Shown one piece after another: positions 1 through 7,008 of a stretch of DNA of 13,508 bases. Numbering within the stretch: position 1 is the stretch's first letter; each line of letters starts with the position of its first letter. The notes beneath the pieces were generated by a model, which was not told where the DNA came from, did no database searches, and was given only the letters and a program-made list of their open reading frames with translations. This DNA comes from Candidatus Nomurabacteria bacterium RIFCSPLOWO2_01_FULL_36_10b. Its GTDB lineage: Bacteria; Patescibacteriota; Minisyncoccia; Phycocordibacterales; UBA1006. Made by a program: the position numbers and the translations under genes. The stretch covers positions 1 to 13,508 of the forward strand of contig MFUQ01000012.1 of assembly GCA_001785725.1 (NCBI GenBank), read 5' to 3'.

Positions 1-8
1 GGCGAACA

Positions 9-29
9 GCTCCCCTACATTAGGGGAGC
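9..29 (-). terminator. Perfect hairpin downstream of the repeat-protein gene
   Basis: A 9-bp perfect stem (GCTCCCCTA / TAGGGGAGC) with a 3-nt loop lies 26 nt past the stop codon of the gene ending at 55. It could end that transcript, but neither strand has a U-run after the stem, so it is not a textbook intrinsic terminator. The remaining bases of 1-54 show no gene. Confidence 0.5.
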
Positions 30-54
30 ACAATAGAAGAATCTGGCCTACTTC

Positions 55-2013
55 CTACTGCAACACAACCCCATTATCCAAAACTGTTGTAATGTTAGTA
101 CAGCCAACTTGTTTGTTAGCAACATGACGTGATGATTGATAGAAGTAACCGGTTGGTTGTAGAAATGCTCGCCACACAGAGAGAACGTCATTAGCGAATG
201 CTCCTTGCCAGCTCTTTAGGGCTTTTTCTGTATTAACACCAAATGAACCATCTGTATATCCAGCTTTGTATCCTCTTTCATTTAAAAATGTTTGAAGTTT
301 AGAAACATCGGTTATGTTATCTCCCCCATCACGATTGCCTCGTACAAGAAAGTTTGTGAAGTAAGGGCAGAATGATTGTTGAGAATTAGAAGAAAGTGAC
401 GTATGTTTAGGAAGAAAAAGACGACGGAGGACATTGCCACCGCTTGAATTTGATGTGGCTATAACTGGAGAAGATGAATCATCGTCAATTATTGTTACTG
501 TAGATGTTGATTGTGAACCGATTGTTGTATCAACATCAGCATTTGTAAGTTCTAGAAGTATGGTTTCACTATTTTCAATATCACTGTCATTAATTATTGT
601 GATTGTTGAAGTGATAGTTTGTGGTGTTGTATAATCACCAGCTAGAATAGTTAATGTTGTAGGATCAGTATATGTATAATCTACACCAAGCCCACTTGCA
701 GTACCACCTGTTATATCAATATCAACTGTATTCGGACCTGTTGTCGTTGTATCTTCTCCAGACACTTCAAATGTTAGATTCAATATAGCTACATTTTCAT
801 TTTCACTATATGTTGCTGAATCAAATTCTATTGTTAGGCCAGAACAATTTGGGTCATCGCAGTGGAGAACCTTTAAGTCCCCATTAGTTATATCTCTATA
901 ACCAATAACTGGGTTTCCATTTGATCCTAATTGCAAGGACGTATATAATCCAACATCACCAGTAGTGTCAGGTGATGTTATTGTATTTCCACTTGAACAA
1001 TCTTCATCACCACAATGAAGAACTTTTAAATCACCATTTGTAGCGTCATAATAACTAATCACGGGGAAGCCATCTGAGTCTAACTGTAATGATGGGTACC
1101 AACCAACATTACCAATAGTATCCGGTGATACTACTGAACTCACAATTGAGCAACTAACATTCCCACAATGTAGAACCTTTAAATTACCATTTGTATTATC
1201 GTAGTAACTTACAATCGGGAAGCCATCTGAGTCTAACTGTAATGATGGGTACCACCCAACAGAGCCAGTGGTGTCTGGTGATTCTGTTGAACTTACAATT
1301 GAACAATCATCATCACCACAATTTAAAATTTTTAAATTACCATTAGTTGAATCAAAATAACTTACAATCGGAAAACCACTTGAATCTAATTGCATAGAAG
1401 TAAATGCGCCAACAAAGCCGGTTGTATCAGGAGAATTTATAGAATTTACGCCCAAACAATCAACACTATCACAATGTAAAATTTTTAGATTTCCGTTAGT
1501 GGTATCATAATAACTTACAACTGGATTTCCACCCGAGTCTAACTGCAAACTGCTACTCTGCCCAACATTACCGATAGTATCTGGGGATGTGATTGTATCA
1601 ATAATTGAGCACGTTGAATCGCCACATAAAAGAATCTTTAAATTAGCATTGGTATAATCAAGATAACTTATAACTGGATTACCACTTGAATCTAATTGAA
1701 GAGAGGTTGTAAATCCCACAGATAAAGTATCAGGTGATGTTATTGTATTACTACTTGAACATGTTGCATCTCCACAGTGAAGAATTTTTAATTCTCCATT
1801 AGTAAGATCGTGATAGCTTATTACTGGATACCCACTTGAATCTAGTTGCATTGAAATGTAATACCCAATATCGCCAACAGTACTATCTGGTGTAGATATT
1901 ACGTCAGTCGCATATGCTTTAAGTGAAAAAATGAGTAAGAAAAAACAGCACATCACAACAAAAGTGACATATCGTATTAGATGACGGTATTTATAAATTG
2001 CCAAATTCAACAT
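55..2013 (-). CDS. Secreted seven-repeat (beta-propeller-like) protein with Calx-beta and PG-binding-like C-terminal domains
   Basis: 652 residues from the ATG at 2013. An in-frame TTG at 2043 is rejected because it lies inside the promoter -10 region (2034-2042). Residues 1-35 form a signal peptide (hydrophobic 14-32, likely cleavage after AYA). Residues about 41-390 are seven repeats of about 51 residues with the pattern SPDT.G.VG...SLQLDS.G.PV.SY.D.TNG.LK.LHCG...C. Each repeat has one C-x4-C pair, and the unit size and number suggest a seven-bladed propeller. Residues about 392-510 look like a Calx-beta domain (YSENEN near the start, TSTVTIIDDD at the end). Residues about 547-652 resemble the PG-binding-like domain of Parcubacteria surface proteins (LQTFLNERGY, TDGSFGVNTEKALKSWQ, PTGYFY). 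No function is assigned; a cell-surface binding or adhesion role is inferred. It is a paralogue of the gene at 2117-3556. Confidence 0.82.
   Translation of the reverse strand: MLNLAIYKYRHLIRYVTFVVMCCFFLLIFSLKAYATDVISTPDSTVGDIGYYISMQLDSSGYPVISYHDLTNGELKILHCGDATCSSSNTITSPDTLSVGFTTSLQLDSSGNPVISYLDYTNANLKILLCGDSTCSIIDTITSPDTIGNVGQSSSLQLDSGGNPVVSYYDTTNGNLKILHCDSVDCLGVNSINSPDTTGFVGAFTSMQLDSSGFPIVSYFDSTNGNLKILNCGDDDCSIVSSTESPDTTGSVGWYPSLQLDSDGFPIVSYYDNTNGNLKVLHCGNVSCSIVSSVVSPDTIGNVGWYPSLQLDSDGFPVISYYDATNGDLKVLHCGDEDCSSGNTITSPDTTGDVGLYTSLQLGSNGNPVIGYRDITNGDLKVLHCDDPNCSGLTIEFDSATYSENENVAILNLTFEVSGEDTTTTGPNTVDIDITGGTASGLGVDYTYTDPTTLTILAGDYTTPQTITSTITIINDSDIENSETILLELTNADVDTTIGSQSTSTVTIIDDDSSSPVIATSNSSGGNVLRRLFLPKHTSLSSNSQQSFCPYFTNFLVRGNRDGGDNITDVSKLQTFLNERGYKAGYTDGSFGVNTEKALKSWQGAFANDVLSVWRAFLQPTGYFYQSSRHVANKQVGCTNITTVLDNGVVLQ
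844..1893 (-). repeat. Seven tandem ~153-bp repeats in the first repeat-protein gene
   Basis: These encode residues about 41-390. Most units are exactly 51 codons; the first has 52, the second 50, and the last is cut short at the Calx-beta junction. Units five and six are nearly identical over at least 38 bases: the stretch from 1064 recurs at 1217, exactly 153 bases apart, which indicates recent duplication or gene conversion. Confidence 0.85.
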
Positions 2014-2033
2014 ATATTTTGTACAGATACCAT

Positions 2034-2042
2034 AGTATACCA
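2034..2042 (-). promoter_or_regulatory. Extended -10 promoter of the first repeat-protein gene
   Basis: On the minus strand the sequence reads TGG-TATACT, an extended -10 box, 20 nt upstream of the chosen ATG (2013). The -35 is weak (TTGAGT with a 19-nt spacer). The expected transcript start near 2027 gives a leader of about 14 nt without a Shine-Dalgarno sequence. Confidence 0.5.
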
Positions 2043-2060
2043 AATATACATATTATTGAC

Positions 2061-2087
2061 TCAAAACTACGTAATACGTGGTTTTGA
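2061..2087 (-). terminator. Candidate weak terminator between the two repeat-protein genes
   Basis: A 12-position inverted repeat with a 3-nt AAT loop has one imperfect pair (C-A in the minus transcript, G-U in the plus transcript). In the minus-strand transcript it has the form AAAAC...GTTTT and lies 30 nt after the stop of the gene ending at 2117. The A-rich and U-rich flanks are part of the stem, so its strength as a terminator is uncertain. Confidence 0.4.
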
Positions 2088-2116
2088 TTTGATTATATAA
2101 TACAGCAATATTAAGC

Positions 2117-3556
2117 TTATAGTGATTCGCCTGAAAATGCGCTTAGTGATGCACTCGCTGACTCTAACTTTGTAGAAAATACTGATTCTCTTGATATATC
2201 TGAATCAGTACTATCGGAGTCCGAGTTATAATCTGAAGGAGAAGTGCTTGTTCCAGAGACACTCGCGCTTGTGCTACGGTACTTATCAGTAATTGATTTA
2301 CTTACTATAAAATCTGAATTTCTCTGTAATGAAGCGTGTGGTTTAAAGCTATCCACAGAATCTGATGACATATTACTACCCCGAGAACAAACTGCGTTAT
2401 TACAACGTAAAACTTTTAAATCACCATTAGTATAATTATAATAACCAATAACTGGATTCCCGTTTGAATCCAATTGCATTGAAACATGCCATCCAATATT
2501 TCCAAGTGCGTCAGGCGACACCACAGTATTACCACTTGAACATGTTGTATTACCACAATGTAGAACCTTTAGATTACCATTTGTATAATCTAAATAACTA
2601 ACAACTGGTATACCATTAGCATCCAATCGCAATGATGTATCAACTCCAACATCCCCAGTAGTATCAGGTGATGTGATTGTATTACCACTTGAGCATGTTG
2701 TGTCACCACAGTGAATAATTTTTAGATCACCATTTGTAATATCATAATAACTTACAACCGGGTTTCCATTTGAATCAAGCTGTAAACCTGTGCCCTGTCC
2801 TACATTCCCAATAGTATCAGGTGATGTGATTGTATTACCACTTGAGCATGTTGTGTCACCACAGTGAATAATTTTTAGATCAAAATTGGTATAGTCAAGA
2901 TAACTAATTACAGGATATCCATTTGAATCCAATTTAAGAGATGTTGAATGCCCAACATTATTTGCTGTGTCAGGAGATATTATGACATTCCCACCAGAGC
3001 ACATAACATTACCACAATGTAGAACTTTTAGATCACCATTAGTATAGTCAAGATAACTAATTACAGGATATCCATTTGAATCCAATTGCAAAGATGCATA
3101 TCCACCAACATTACCTACAGTATCAGGTGATGTGATTGTATTACCACTTGAGCATGTAGTATCACCACAACGTAGTAACTTGATATCTCCATTTGTTACA
3201 TCATAATAACTAACTATTGGATGTCCATTTGAATCTAATTGCATTGAAGTATAATATCCTACATCTCCAAATGTATCAGGAGAAGTTACTATATTGCCAC
3301 TTAAACATATTGAATCTCCACAATGTAATATTCTTAAATCTCCGTTTGTAGAATCATAATAACTAATTATAGGATATCCATTTGAATCTAGTTGTAGTGA
3401 TGCATAGTTCCCTACATCTCCAATTGTATCTGGTGAAGTAATTATGTAGGTAGCTTCTGTAAACTTGGAGAATAGTAGAAAAACTGCCAAAACAAATACA
3501 GAAAAAGCAACTTTTCTAGAAATTATAGATAACACCAGGATTCTGTTATTAATCAT
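2117..3556 (-). CDS. Secreted seven-repeat (beta-propeller-like) protein with Ser/Asp-rich tail
   Basis: 479 residues. Residues 1-35 are a signal peptide (hydrophobic 16-30, likely cleavage after TEA). Residues 41-397 are seven 51-residue repeats matching those of the downstream paralogue (SPDT.G.VG...LQLDSNG.PV.SYYD.TNGDLK..HCGDTTCSSGN.IT). All seven keep one C-x4-C pair, consistent with a seven-bladed propeller carrying a small disulfide in every blade. Residues 398-479 are a low-complexity tail rich in Ser, Asp and Thr, with no Calx-beta or PG-binding-like domain; the tail may be a linker or a surface-exposed region. It has its own promoter and lies 103 nt upstream of the paralogue's start. 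The molecular function is unknown and an extracellular location is inferred from the signal peptide. Confidence 0.82.
   Translation of the reverse strand: MINNRILVLSIISRKVAFSVFVLAVFLLFSKFTEATYIITSPDTIGDVGNYASLQLDSNGYPIISYYDSTNGDLRILHCGDSICLSGNIVTSPDTFGDVGYYTSMQLDSNGHPIVSYYDVTNGDIKLLRCGDTTCSSGNTITSPDTVGNVGGYASLQLDSNGYPVISYLDYTNGDLKVLHCGNVMCSGGNVIISPDTANNVGHSTSLKLDSNGYPVISYLDYTNFDLKIIHCGDTTCSSGNTITSPDTIGNVGQGTGLQLDSNGNPVVSYYDITNGDLKIIHCGDTTCSSGNTITSPDTTGDVGVDTSLRLDANGIPVVSYLDYTNGNLKVLHCGNTTCSSGNTVVSPDALGNIGWHVSMQLDSNGNPVIGYYNYTNGDLKVLRCNNAVCSRGSNMSSDSVDSFKPHASLQRNSDFIVSKSITDKYRSTSASVSGTSTSPSDYNSDSDSTDSDISRESVFSTKLESASASLSAFSGESL
2366..3436 (-). repeat. Seven tandem 153-bp repeats in the second repeat-protein gene
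   Basis: The units keep an exact 153-base period. A stretch from 2661 recurs nearly unchanged at 2814 and again, 306 bases on, at 3120; another from 2891 recurs at 3044. Homogenization is patchy, with long identical runs in some units and diverged third positions in others. Confidence 0.88.
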
Positions 3557-3593
3557 AATATTTATAAAATACCGAATTCATTAATATGTAAGC

Positions 3594-3621
3594 ACTATAC
3601 CACTATTTATAAAAAATGCAA
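3594..3621 (-). promoter_or_regulatory. Promoter of the second repeat-protein gene
   Basis: The minus strand reads TTGCAT, a 16-nt spacer, then TATAGT preceded by TGG (extended -10). The transcript would start near 3587, giving a leader of about 30 nt to the ATG at 3556. No Shine-Dalgarno sequence is seen. Confidence 0.5.
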
Positions 3622-3653
3622 AAAACAAGTACATTTATATACTTAACGTAAAT

Positions 3654-3670
3654 TGAGATAAAATATCTCA
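3654..3670 (-). terminator. Hairpin downstream of the MscS-like gene
   Basis: A 7-bp perfect stem (TGAGATA / TATCTCA) with a 3-nt loop lies about 100 nt past the stop of the gene ending at 3773. In the minus direction it is preceded by AAAA and followed by ATTTA; in the plus direction it is followed by TTTTATT. It may act as a bidirectional terminator. The gap 3557-3772 otherwise holds a promoter and a GC-rich stretch (3686-3730). Confidence 0.4.
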
Positions 3671-3685
3671 TTTTATTATAAACGA

Positions 3686-3730
3686 AACCACCCCCTTACG
3701 GAGATGGTCCATACCGCGCTCGGCGTGGTT
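3686..3730. other. GC-rich, self-complementary stretch of unknown function
   Basis: This short GC-rich island in an AT-rich intergenic region is bounded by AACCAC (3686-3691) and GTGGTT (3725-3730). It contains the inner palindrome ATGG-T-CCAT (3704-3712) and a short CCG/CGG pair. It does not fold as a tRNA (no T-arm consensus). It may be part of the 3' untranslated region of the gene ending at 3773 or an unknown structured RNA. Confidence 0.3.
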
Positions 3731-3772
3731 GTGCTCGTATGAGTATTTAATTCTAGGCACCGATGGTGAAAA

Positions 3773-4459
3773 TTATGATCTTATTGAAGATCCGAGTTTC
3801 TCAAGAGCCCTGCTAGCAACATCACGACCTCCCATACCAAATGCTATGGCTCCTGCTAGTGCAATCATGAAGACGATTGCTTGATAGAGTGTCTGCAAGT
3901 AAAAGCTTGCAATACCAATCTGTCCAAGAGCAATAATGACTGCAAATACCCAAACACAGATACGAGTAATCATACCAAGCATTTGACCTGACTTATTGTG
4001 AGCAAGCATGTCAGCTCCGCCAGCAATAATCTTAGCCAAAACATCAGCAAAGATAGAACCAGCGAATAGAACCAACATTGCTACTATAAGATTAGGGATA
4101 AATGAGTTTACGATATTACCCAAGAACATATTAATCTGTGTCAAATGAAGGATATCAAATGAGAAAATCAAGAATACGACGATGAAGAACCATCGAACGA
4201 TTTCTCCTATAAATAGGCCAGAGTTAAGCTTATAACCAGCACGCTCAACTGCTTCATCTAGACCAGTATGCTTTAATAAATCGTCAATTCTAAGAACTTT
4301 AAAAAGTTCTACTACGGCATGCTTAGCAAGCCAACCAATAAGCAAACCTATGAGTACGAAAATAATCGCAAAAACAATCTTAGGAAGTGTCTGCGCGACA
4401 CCGAACCACACACCCTGAAGTGATCCAAGAAGTGAAGTTGCTGAAATGGAATATTGCAT
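3773..4459 (-). CDS. Membrane protein resembling the TM-helix part of small MscS-family channels
   Basis: 228 residues, about five hydrophobic segments: 25-46, 88-104, 118-141, 162-182 and 192-209. The pattern (VLIGLLIGWLAKHAVVELF near 35-54, FIPNLIVAMLVLFAG near 120-134, then a glycine/alanine-rich last helix ending AFGMGGRDVASRALEK) matches the conserved TM-helix repeat proteins related to mechanosensitive channels. The last helix resembles the pore-lining TM3 of MscS, and the motif after it resembles the family's FGLGG.D/E.A motif. The cytoplasmic beta domain and C-terminal cage of full MscS are absent, as is usual for this short family. It probably forms an inner-membrane channel or scaffold; gating by membrane tension is inference. 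It lies 62 nt downstream of the HTH gene and has its own candidate promoter. Confidence 0.7.
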   Translation of the reverse strand: MQYSISATSLLGSLQGVWFGVAQTLPKIVFAIIFVLIGLLIGWLAKHAVVELFKVLRIDDLLKHTGLDEAVERAGYKLNSGLFIGEIVRWFFIVVFLIFSFDILHLTQINMFLGNIVNSFIPNLIVAMLVLFAGSIFADVLAKIIAGGADMLAHNKSGQMLGMITRICVWVFAVIIALGQIGIASFYLQTLYQAIVFMIALAGAIAFGMGGRDVASRALEKLGSSIRS

Positions 4460-4506
4460 ATGTATAAAAACGGTGCTCTAAAAAATTAATAATACTCGAA
4501 CACACG

Positions 4507-4523
4507 GATATAATTATTATATC
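4507..4523. promoter_or_regulatory. 17-bp perfect palindrome over the -10 region (candidate operator)
   Basis: GATATAAT-T-ATTATATC is a perfect palindrome with 8-bp arms and a 1-bp centre. It covers the predicted -10 box of the MscS-like gene and part of the stop codon of the HTH gene. It has the shape of a site for a dimeric regulator, possibly the HTH protein encoded just upstream, but AT-only symmetry can arise by chance. Confidence 0.35.
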
Positions 4524-4524
4524 A
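4516..4524 (-). promoter_or_regulatory. Extended -10 promoter of the MscS-like gene
   Basis: The minus strand reads TGA-TATAAT, where TGA is also the stop codon of the upstream HTH gene. A possible -35 (TTGGGT) lies 18 nt upstream, inside that gene. The predicted transcript starts near 4509, giving a leader of about 50 nt to the ATG at 4459. Confidence 0.5.
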
Positions 4525-5160
4525 CGTCTCCAGAGGTAAACCCAACTTATCAACAACGCGCTCATGTGGAGAACTAAAGACATCAAGGAGATGCTGGTCA
4601 TACATTTGAAGACGATATTGAAATTCTGCTGGCGTGAAAACAGAATAGCGTAATTCTTTACCAACTTCAGCTTCAAGATTGCTCATAACACGTGAAAGTT
4701 TTTTCGCATTTAATTTATCGCCAACTATAATAACATCAACGCCTTGTTCATAATTCTTCATGAAAATACCAGAAAGAACAAGCATTTTAATAGATCCTGC
4801 AACAGAAAAACGGTTTTGTAGCTCTTGTGTATGGATAAGTTCGGAATCAATAAGAAGAGATCGCAACGGCTCAACGAGTGGAAAATCTTTATTCAAAATC
4901 CAACCAGTCACTTTTTTAGAAACTGATTTACGTTTTGCTGAAATTCTACGAGATTTAAGCAATATGAATTTTGTGTAACTCTTTGGCTTTAAGAAACCAA
5001 CATGCAAAAGAGTGCTAACTTCTTTGCGAGCGATCGGTCTATTAACTTTACTACGTTCAGTAATACTAGGCGCATCAAATGGCGTATCTGGACTAAAAAG
5101 AAAAAGACGCATTATTTTTACTCGCGCTGAACTATCAAAAATTGTTGCTAGTTTTTCCAT
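4522..5160 (-). CDS. Winged-HTH protein with degenerate nucleotidyltransferase-like domain
   Basis: 212 residues. Residues about 1-90 look like a winged helix-turn-helix of the ArsR/MarR type (IFDSSARVKIMRLFLFSP, then RKEVSTLLHVGFLKP as recognition helix and wing, followed by a basic stretch). Residues about 118-212 resemble a nucleotidyltransferase-like fold found in Parcubacteria putative regulators (IKMLVLSGIF, VDVIIVGDKLNAKKL, YSVFTPAEFQYRL, ERVVDKLG). The GS-x(9-10)-D-x-D catalytic pattern is not intact: VDVIIVGD keeps acidic positions, but the GSxARG-like loop is replaced, so catalysis is doubtful. A sensory or regulatory role is inferred. The start ATG follows an extended -10 promoter by about 21 nt. 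The TGA stop overlaps the promoter of the next gene. Confidence 0.65.
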   Translation of the reverse strand: MEKLATIFDSSARVKIMRLFLFSPDTPFDAPSITERSKVNRPIARKEVSTLLHVGFLKPKSYTKFILLKSRRISAKRKSVSKKVTGWILNKDFPLVEPLRSLLIDSELIHTQELQNRFSVAGSIKMLVLSGIFMKNYEQGVDVIIVGDKLNAKKLSRVMSNLEAEVGKELRYSVFTPAEFQYRLQMYDQHLLDVFSSPHERVVDKLGLPLET

Positions 5161-5181
5161 AAATGCTATTGCGATTTATTA

Positions 5182-5190
5182 AGTATAGCA
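5182..5190 (-). promoter_or_regulatory. Extended -10 promoter of the HTH gene
   Basis: The minus strand reads TGC-TATACT about 21 nt before the ATG at 5160. No good -35 is visible; at the expected distance the sequence runs into the GC-rich palindromic element after secY. The leader would be about 15 nt. Confidence 0.5.
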
Positions 5191-5206
5191 TATTGCTTTT
5201 ATCTTT

Positions 5207-5238
5207 TCCCCCTCCTTCGGAGGGGGTAAGGGGGAGGC
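5207..5238 (-). repeat. 32-nt palindromic element, copy after secY (possible terminator)
   Basis: It begins 2 nt after the secY stop codon. It contains a perfect 8-bp stem (CCCCCTCC / GGAGGGGG) with a 3-nt loop, preceded by CCTCCCCC, which could form a competing pairing with the G-run. The same 32-nt sequence with two base changes lies after dsbA at 10167-10198 in the same orientation relative to its gene. The secY transcript has no U-run after it, so it may act as a 3'-end stabilizer, a U-less terminator or a small mobile palindrome. Confidence 0.7.
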
Positions 5239-5240
5239 AC

Positions 5241-6512
5241 TTAGTATTCCCGCATAGCTATTTGCGCATCAAGCTTATTTATAAGGTCTGATATAACCCC
5301 AACAACGATGAGAATGCTGGTTCCTCCTAACGCGAATGATGTAATTCCTGTTGCTGACTGAACTATAGTAGGAATAATAGGAAGTACAGCAAGAAACAGC
5401 GCGCTTACAAGCGTAATACGATTCACTACCATACCAATATACTCGCGAGTTGCCATACCCGGACGAACGCCTGGTATAAACGCCCCACCCTTTTGCAAAT
5501 TATCTGCCATACTTTCTGGGTCAAATGTAATTGCGGTATAAAAATATGTAAATAGAAATACAAGAATAAAGTATGTGATACCATAGAACCAGCCATTATT
5601 AAAAATGTCATTCACAATATTGCCAATACGCTGTAGTGTCGCATTACTAGCAACCATGAAGAAGTTTGCTATCATGCGTGGGAAAAGAAGGATAGAAATA
5701 CCGAAAATAATCGGCATAACTCCGGCTATATTTATACGCAATGGAATGTATGATGCGGTGCCACCATATGTTTGCCCGCCACGAGAGTGTTTAGCATATA
5801 TAACAGGAAGAGGGCGTTCTGCTTCTGCAATATATATAATTCCTGCAACCAAAACTATAATAGCTACAAGAAGACCTATATATGTTGGTAGCTGAGATGG
5901 CGTATATGTAAAAATAAGTTGTGAAATATTTGAAGGAATACTCGCAACGATGCCAGCAAAGATAATAAGCGACACCCCATTTCCAAAACCATATTCCGAA
6001 ATAAGCTCGCCAAGCCACATAGTAAGCATCGCGCCAGATATAACAATAATTAGATTAGTTATTGTCCCGACAATACCTAAATTTTGTATAATTCCCTGTT
6101 GCGTTAATAAAGCTAAAAGACCAAATCCTTGTAGGGCCGCAATTGGTATAGTAATTAAACGAGAAACTTGATTAAATTTCTTACGTCCAATTTCACCCTG
6201 ATGATGATACATATCCTTCAGCTTTGGAGAAAGTATCGTTAGAAGCTGAATTATAATAGAACCAGTGATAAATGGACCTGTACCTAACATGACAATTGAT
6301 AGTTGGGATAATGCTCCTCCAGAAAAAATATTCAAAAGTCCGAAAAACTGATTTCCTTGTAAAAAATTCTGCAAAGCGGCCACATCAACACCAGGAATTG
6401 GAATTGTTGAAAGTAAACGAAAGATTGCAAAAATCCCAAGTATGAAAAGTACGCGAGTACGAAGAAATCTGTCGCGTACAAGAATTTCAAGTTTTTTCAG
6501 AAATACATTCAT
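5241..6512 (-). CDS. secY: Preprotein translocase subunit SecY
   Basis: 423 residues, the usual length, with about ten hydrophobic segments. SecY is the pore of the Sec translocon in the cytoplasmic membrane, working with SecE/SecG, SecA and the ribosome. Diagnostic parts are the N-terminal helix and plug region (FAIFRLLSTIPIPGVD, residues 28-43), FSGGALSQLSIVMLGTGPFI near 63-82, and the late cytoplasmic loop with MADNLQKGGAFIPGVRPG, which contains the conserved ribosome/SecA-contacting arginine. It is the last gene of the spc cluster and lies 29 nt after L15. adk, map and infA, which often follow secY, are absent here. It is directly followed by a 32-nt palindromic element. Confidence 0.97.
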   Translation of the reverse strand: MNVFLKKLEILVRDRFLRTRVLFILGIFAIFRLLSTIPIPGVDVAALQNFLQGNQFFGLLNIFSGGALSQLSIVMLGTGPFITGSIIIQLLTILSPKLKDMYHHQGEIGRKKFNQVSRLITIPIAALQGFGLLALLTQQGIIQNLGIVGTITNLIIVISGAMLTMWLGELISEYGFGNGVSLIIFAGIVASIPSNISQLIFTYTPSQLPTYIGLLVAIIVLVAGIIYIAEAERPLPVIYAKHSRGGQTYGGTASYIPLRINIAGVMPIIFGISILLFPRMIANFFMVASNATLQRIGNIVNDIFNNGWFYGITYFILVFLFTYFYTAITFDPESMADNLQKGGAFIPGVRPGMATREYIGMVVNRITLVSALFLAVLPIIPTIVQSATGITSFALGGTSILIVVGVISDLINKLDAQIAMREY

Positions 6513-6519
6513 ATTGTAT

Positions 6520-6528
6520 ATACTATCA
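6520..6528 (-). promoter_or_regulatory. Possible internal promoter for secY
   Basis: The minus strand reads TGA-TAGTAT in the L15-secY gap, ending 7 nt before the secY ATG, the same spacing as for dsbA. If used, the secY transcript would be almost leaderless. No clear -35 is seen, so this is a weak call. Confidence 0.25.
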
Positions 6529-6541
6529 CATTCTTTCTATG

Positions 6542-6988
6542 CTAAGAGCATGAGCCACCAGCGGCTATAATCTTTGCGCGAGCGCTGCCAGATACAGTAA
6601 AGCCAGTGACAGTTAACTTTTTAGTCAGCGTTCCAGAACCAAGAATTTTAACTGAACGACTAAGAATCTGGCGATTTGTTGCAATCCCCTTTTCTATGAT
6701 TGTTTCTGGTGAAACTGTATTACCAGAAGCAAATACAGATTCAAGAGTAGAGACATTTAATGCTATTACTTTTGGGCTATACACATTTGTTTGTCCCCTA
6801 TTCTTTCCAAAACCACGCAACTTTGGAAAACGTTTCATCATGTCGCGTATTTCAGGACGAATTTTATGTCCAGCACGCGCCTTTTGTCCTTTGATACCAT
6901 GTCCGGATGTTTTACCACGCTTACCACCACGTCCAATACGCACATAAACCTTCCTTTTTGTATTACGTTGTAGATTATTGAGTTGCAT
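6542..6988 (-). CDS. rplO: 50S ribosomal protein L15
   Basis: 148 residues, normal for the family. L15 (uL15) is a late-assembling 23S rRNA-binding protein of the large subunit. The glycine/basic N-terminal extension that threads into rRNA is clear (GRGGKRGKTSGHGIKGQKARAG, residues 19-40), followed by FPKLRGFGKNRG. The C-terminal fold ends VSGSARAKIIAAGGS, the usual family ending. It lies 20 nt after the stop of S5, and the L30 gene normally found between S5 and L15 is missing. The start ATG has an AT-rich leader without a Shine-Dalgarno sequence. Confidence 0.96.
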   Translation of the reverse strand: MQLNNLQRNTKRKVYVRIGRGGKRGKTSGHGIKGQKARAGHKIRPEIRDMMKRFPKLRGFGKNRGQTNVYSPKVIALNVSTLESVFASGNTVSPETIIEKGIATNRQILSRSVKILGSGTLTKKLTVTGFTVSGSARAKIIAAGGSCS

Positions 6989-7008
6989 AAAATAATACTA
7001 GATAATTA

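Noticed and set aside
2014..2043. TTG start at 2043 for the first repeat-protein gene
   Set aside because: It lies within the predicted -10 promoter region; the ATG at 2013 begins directly with a good signal peptide.
844..3436. Regular repeats as a CRISPR array
   Set aside because: The 153-base units are coding, in frame and lack the repeat-spacer pattern.
3691..3704. Possible degenerate copy of the 32-nt palindromic element (CCCCCTTAC then GGAG)
   Set aside because: Only about 9-13 bases agree and the diagnostic 8-bp stem is missing.
3684..3735. Possible tRNA in the GC-rich stretch
   Set aside because: No T-arm consensus, no proper acceptor stem and no four-arm fold on either strand.
4380..4676. 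Minus-strand open frame of 98 codons overlapping the HTH and MscS-like genes
   Set aside because: It overlaps two well-supported genes in another frame and has no family resemblance.
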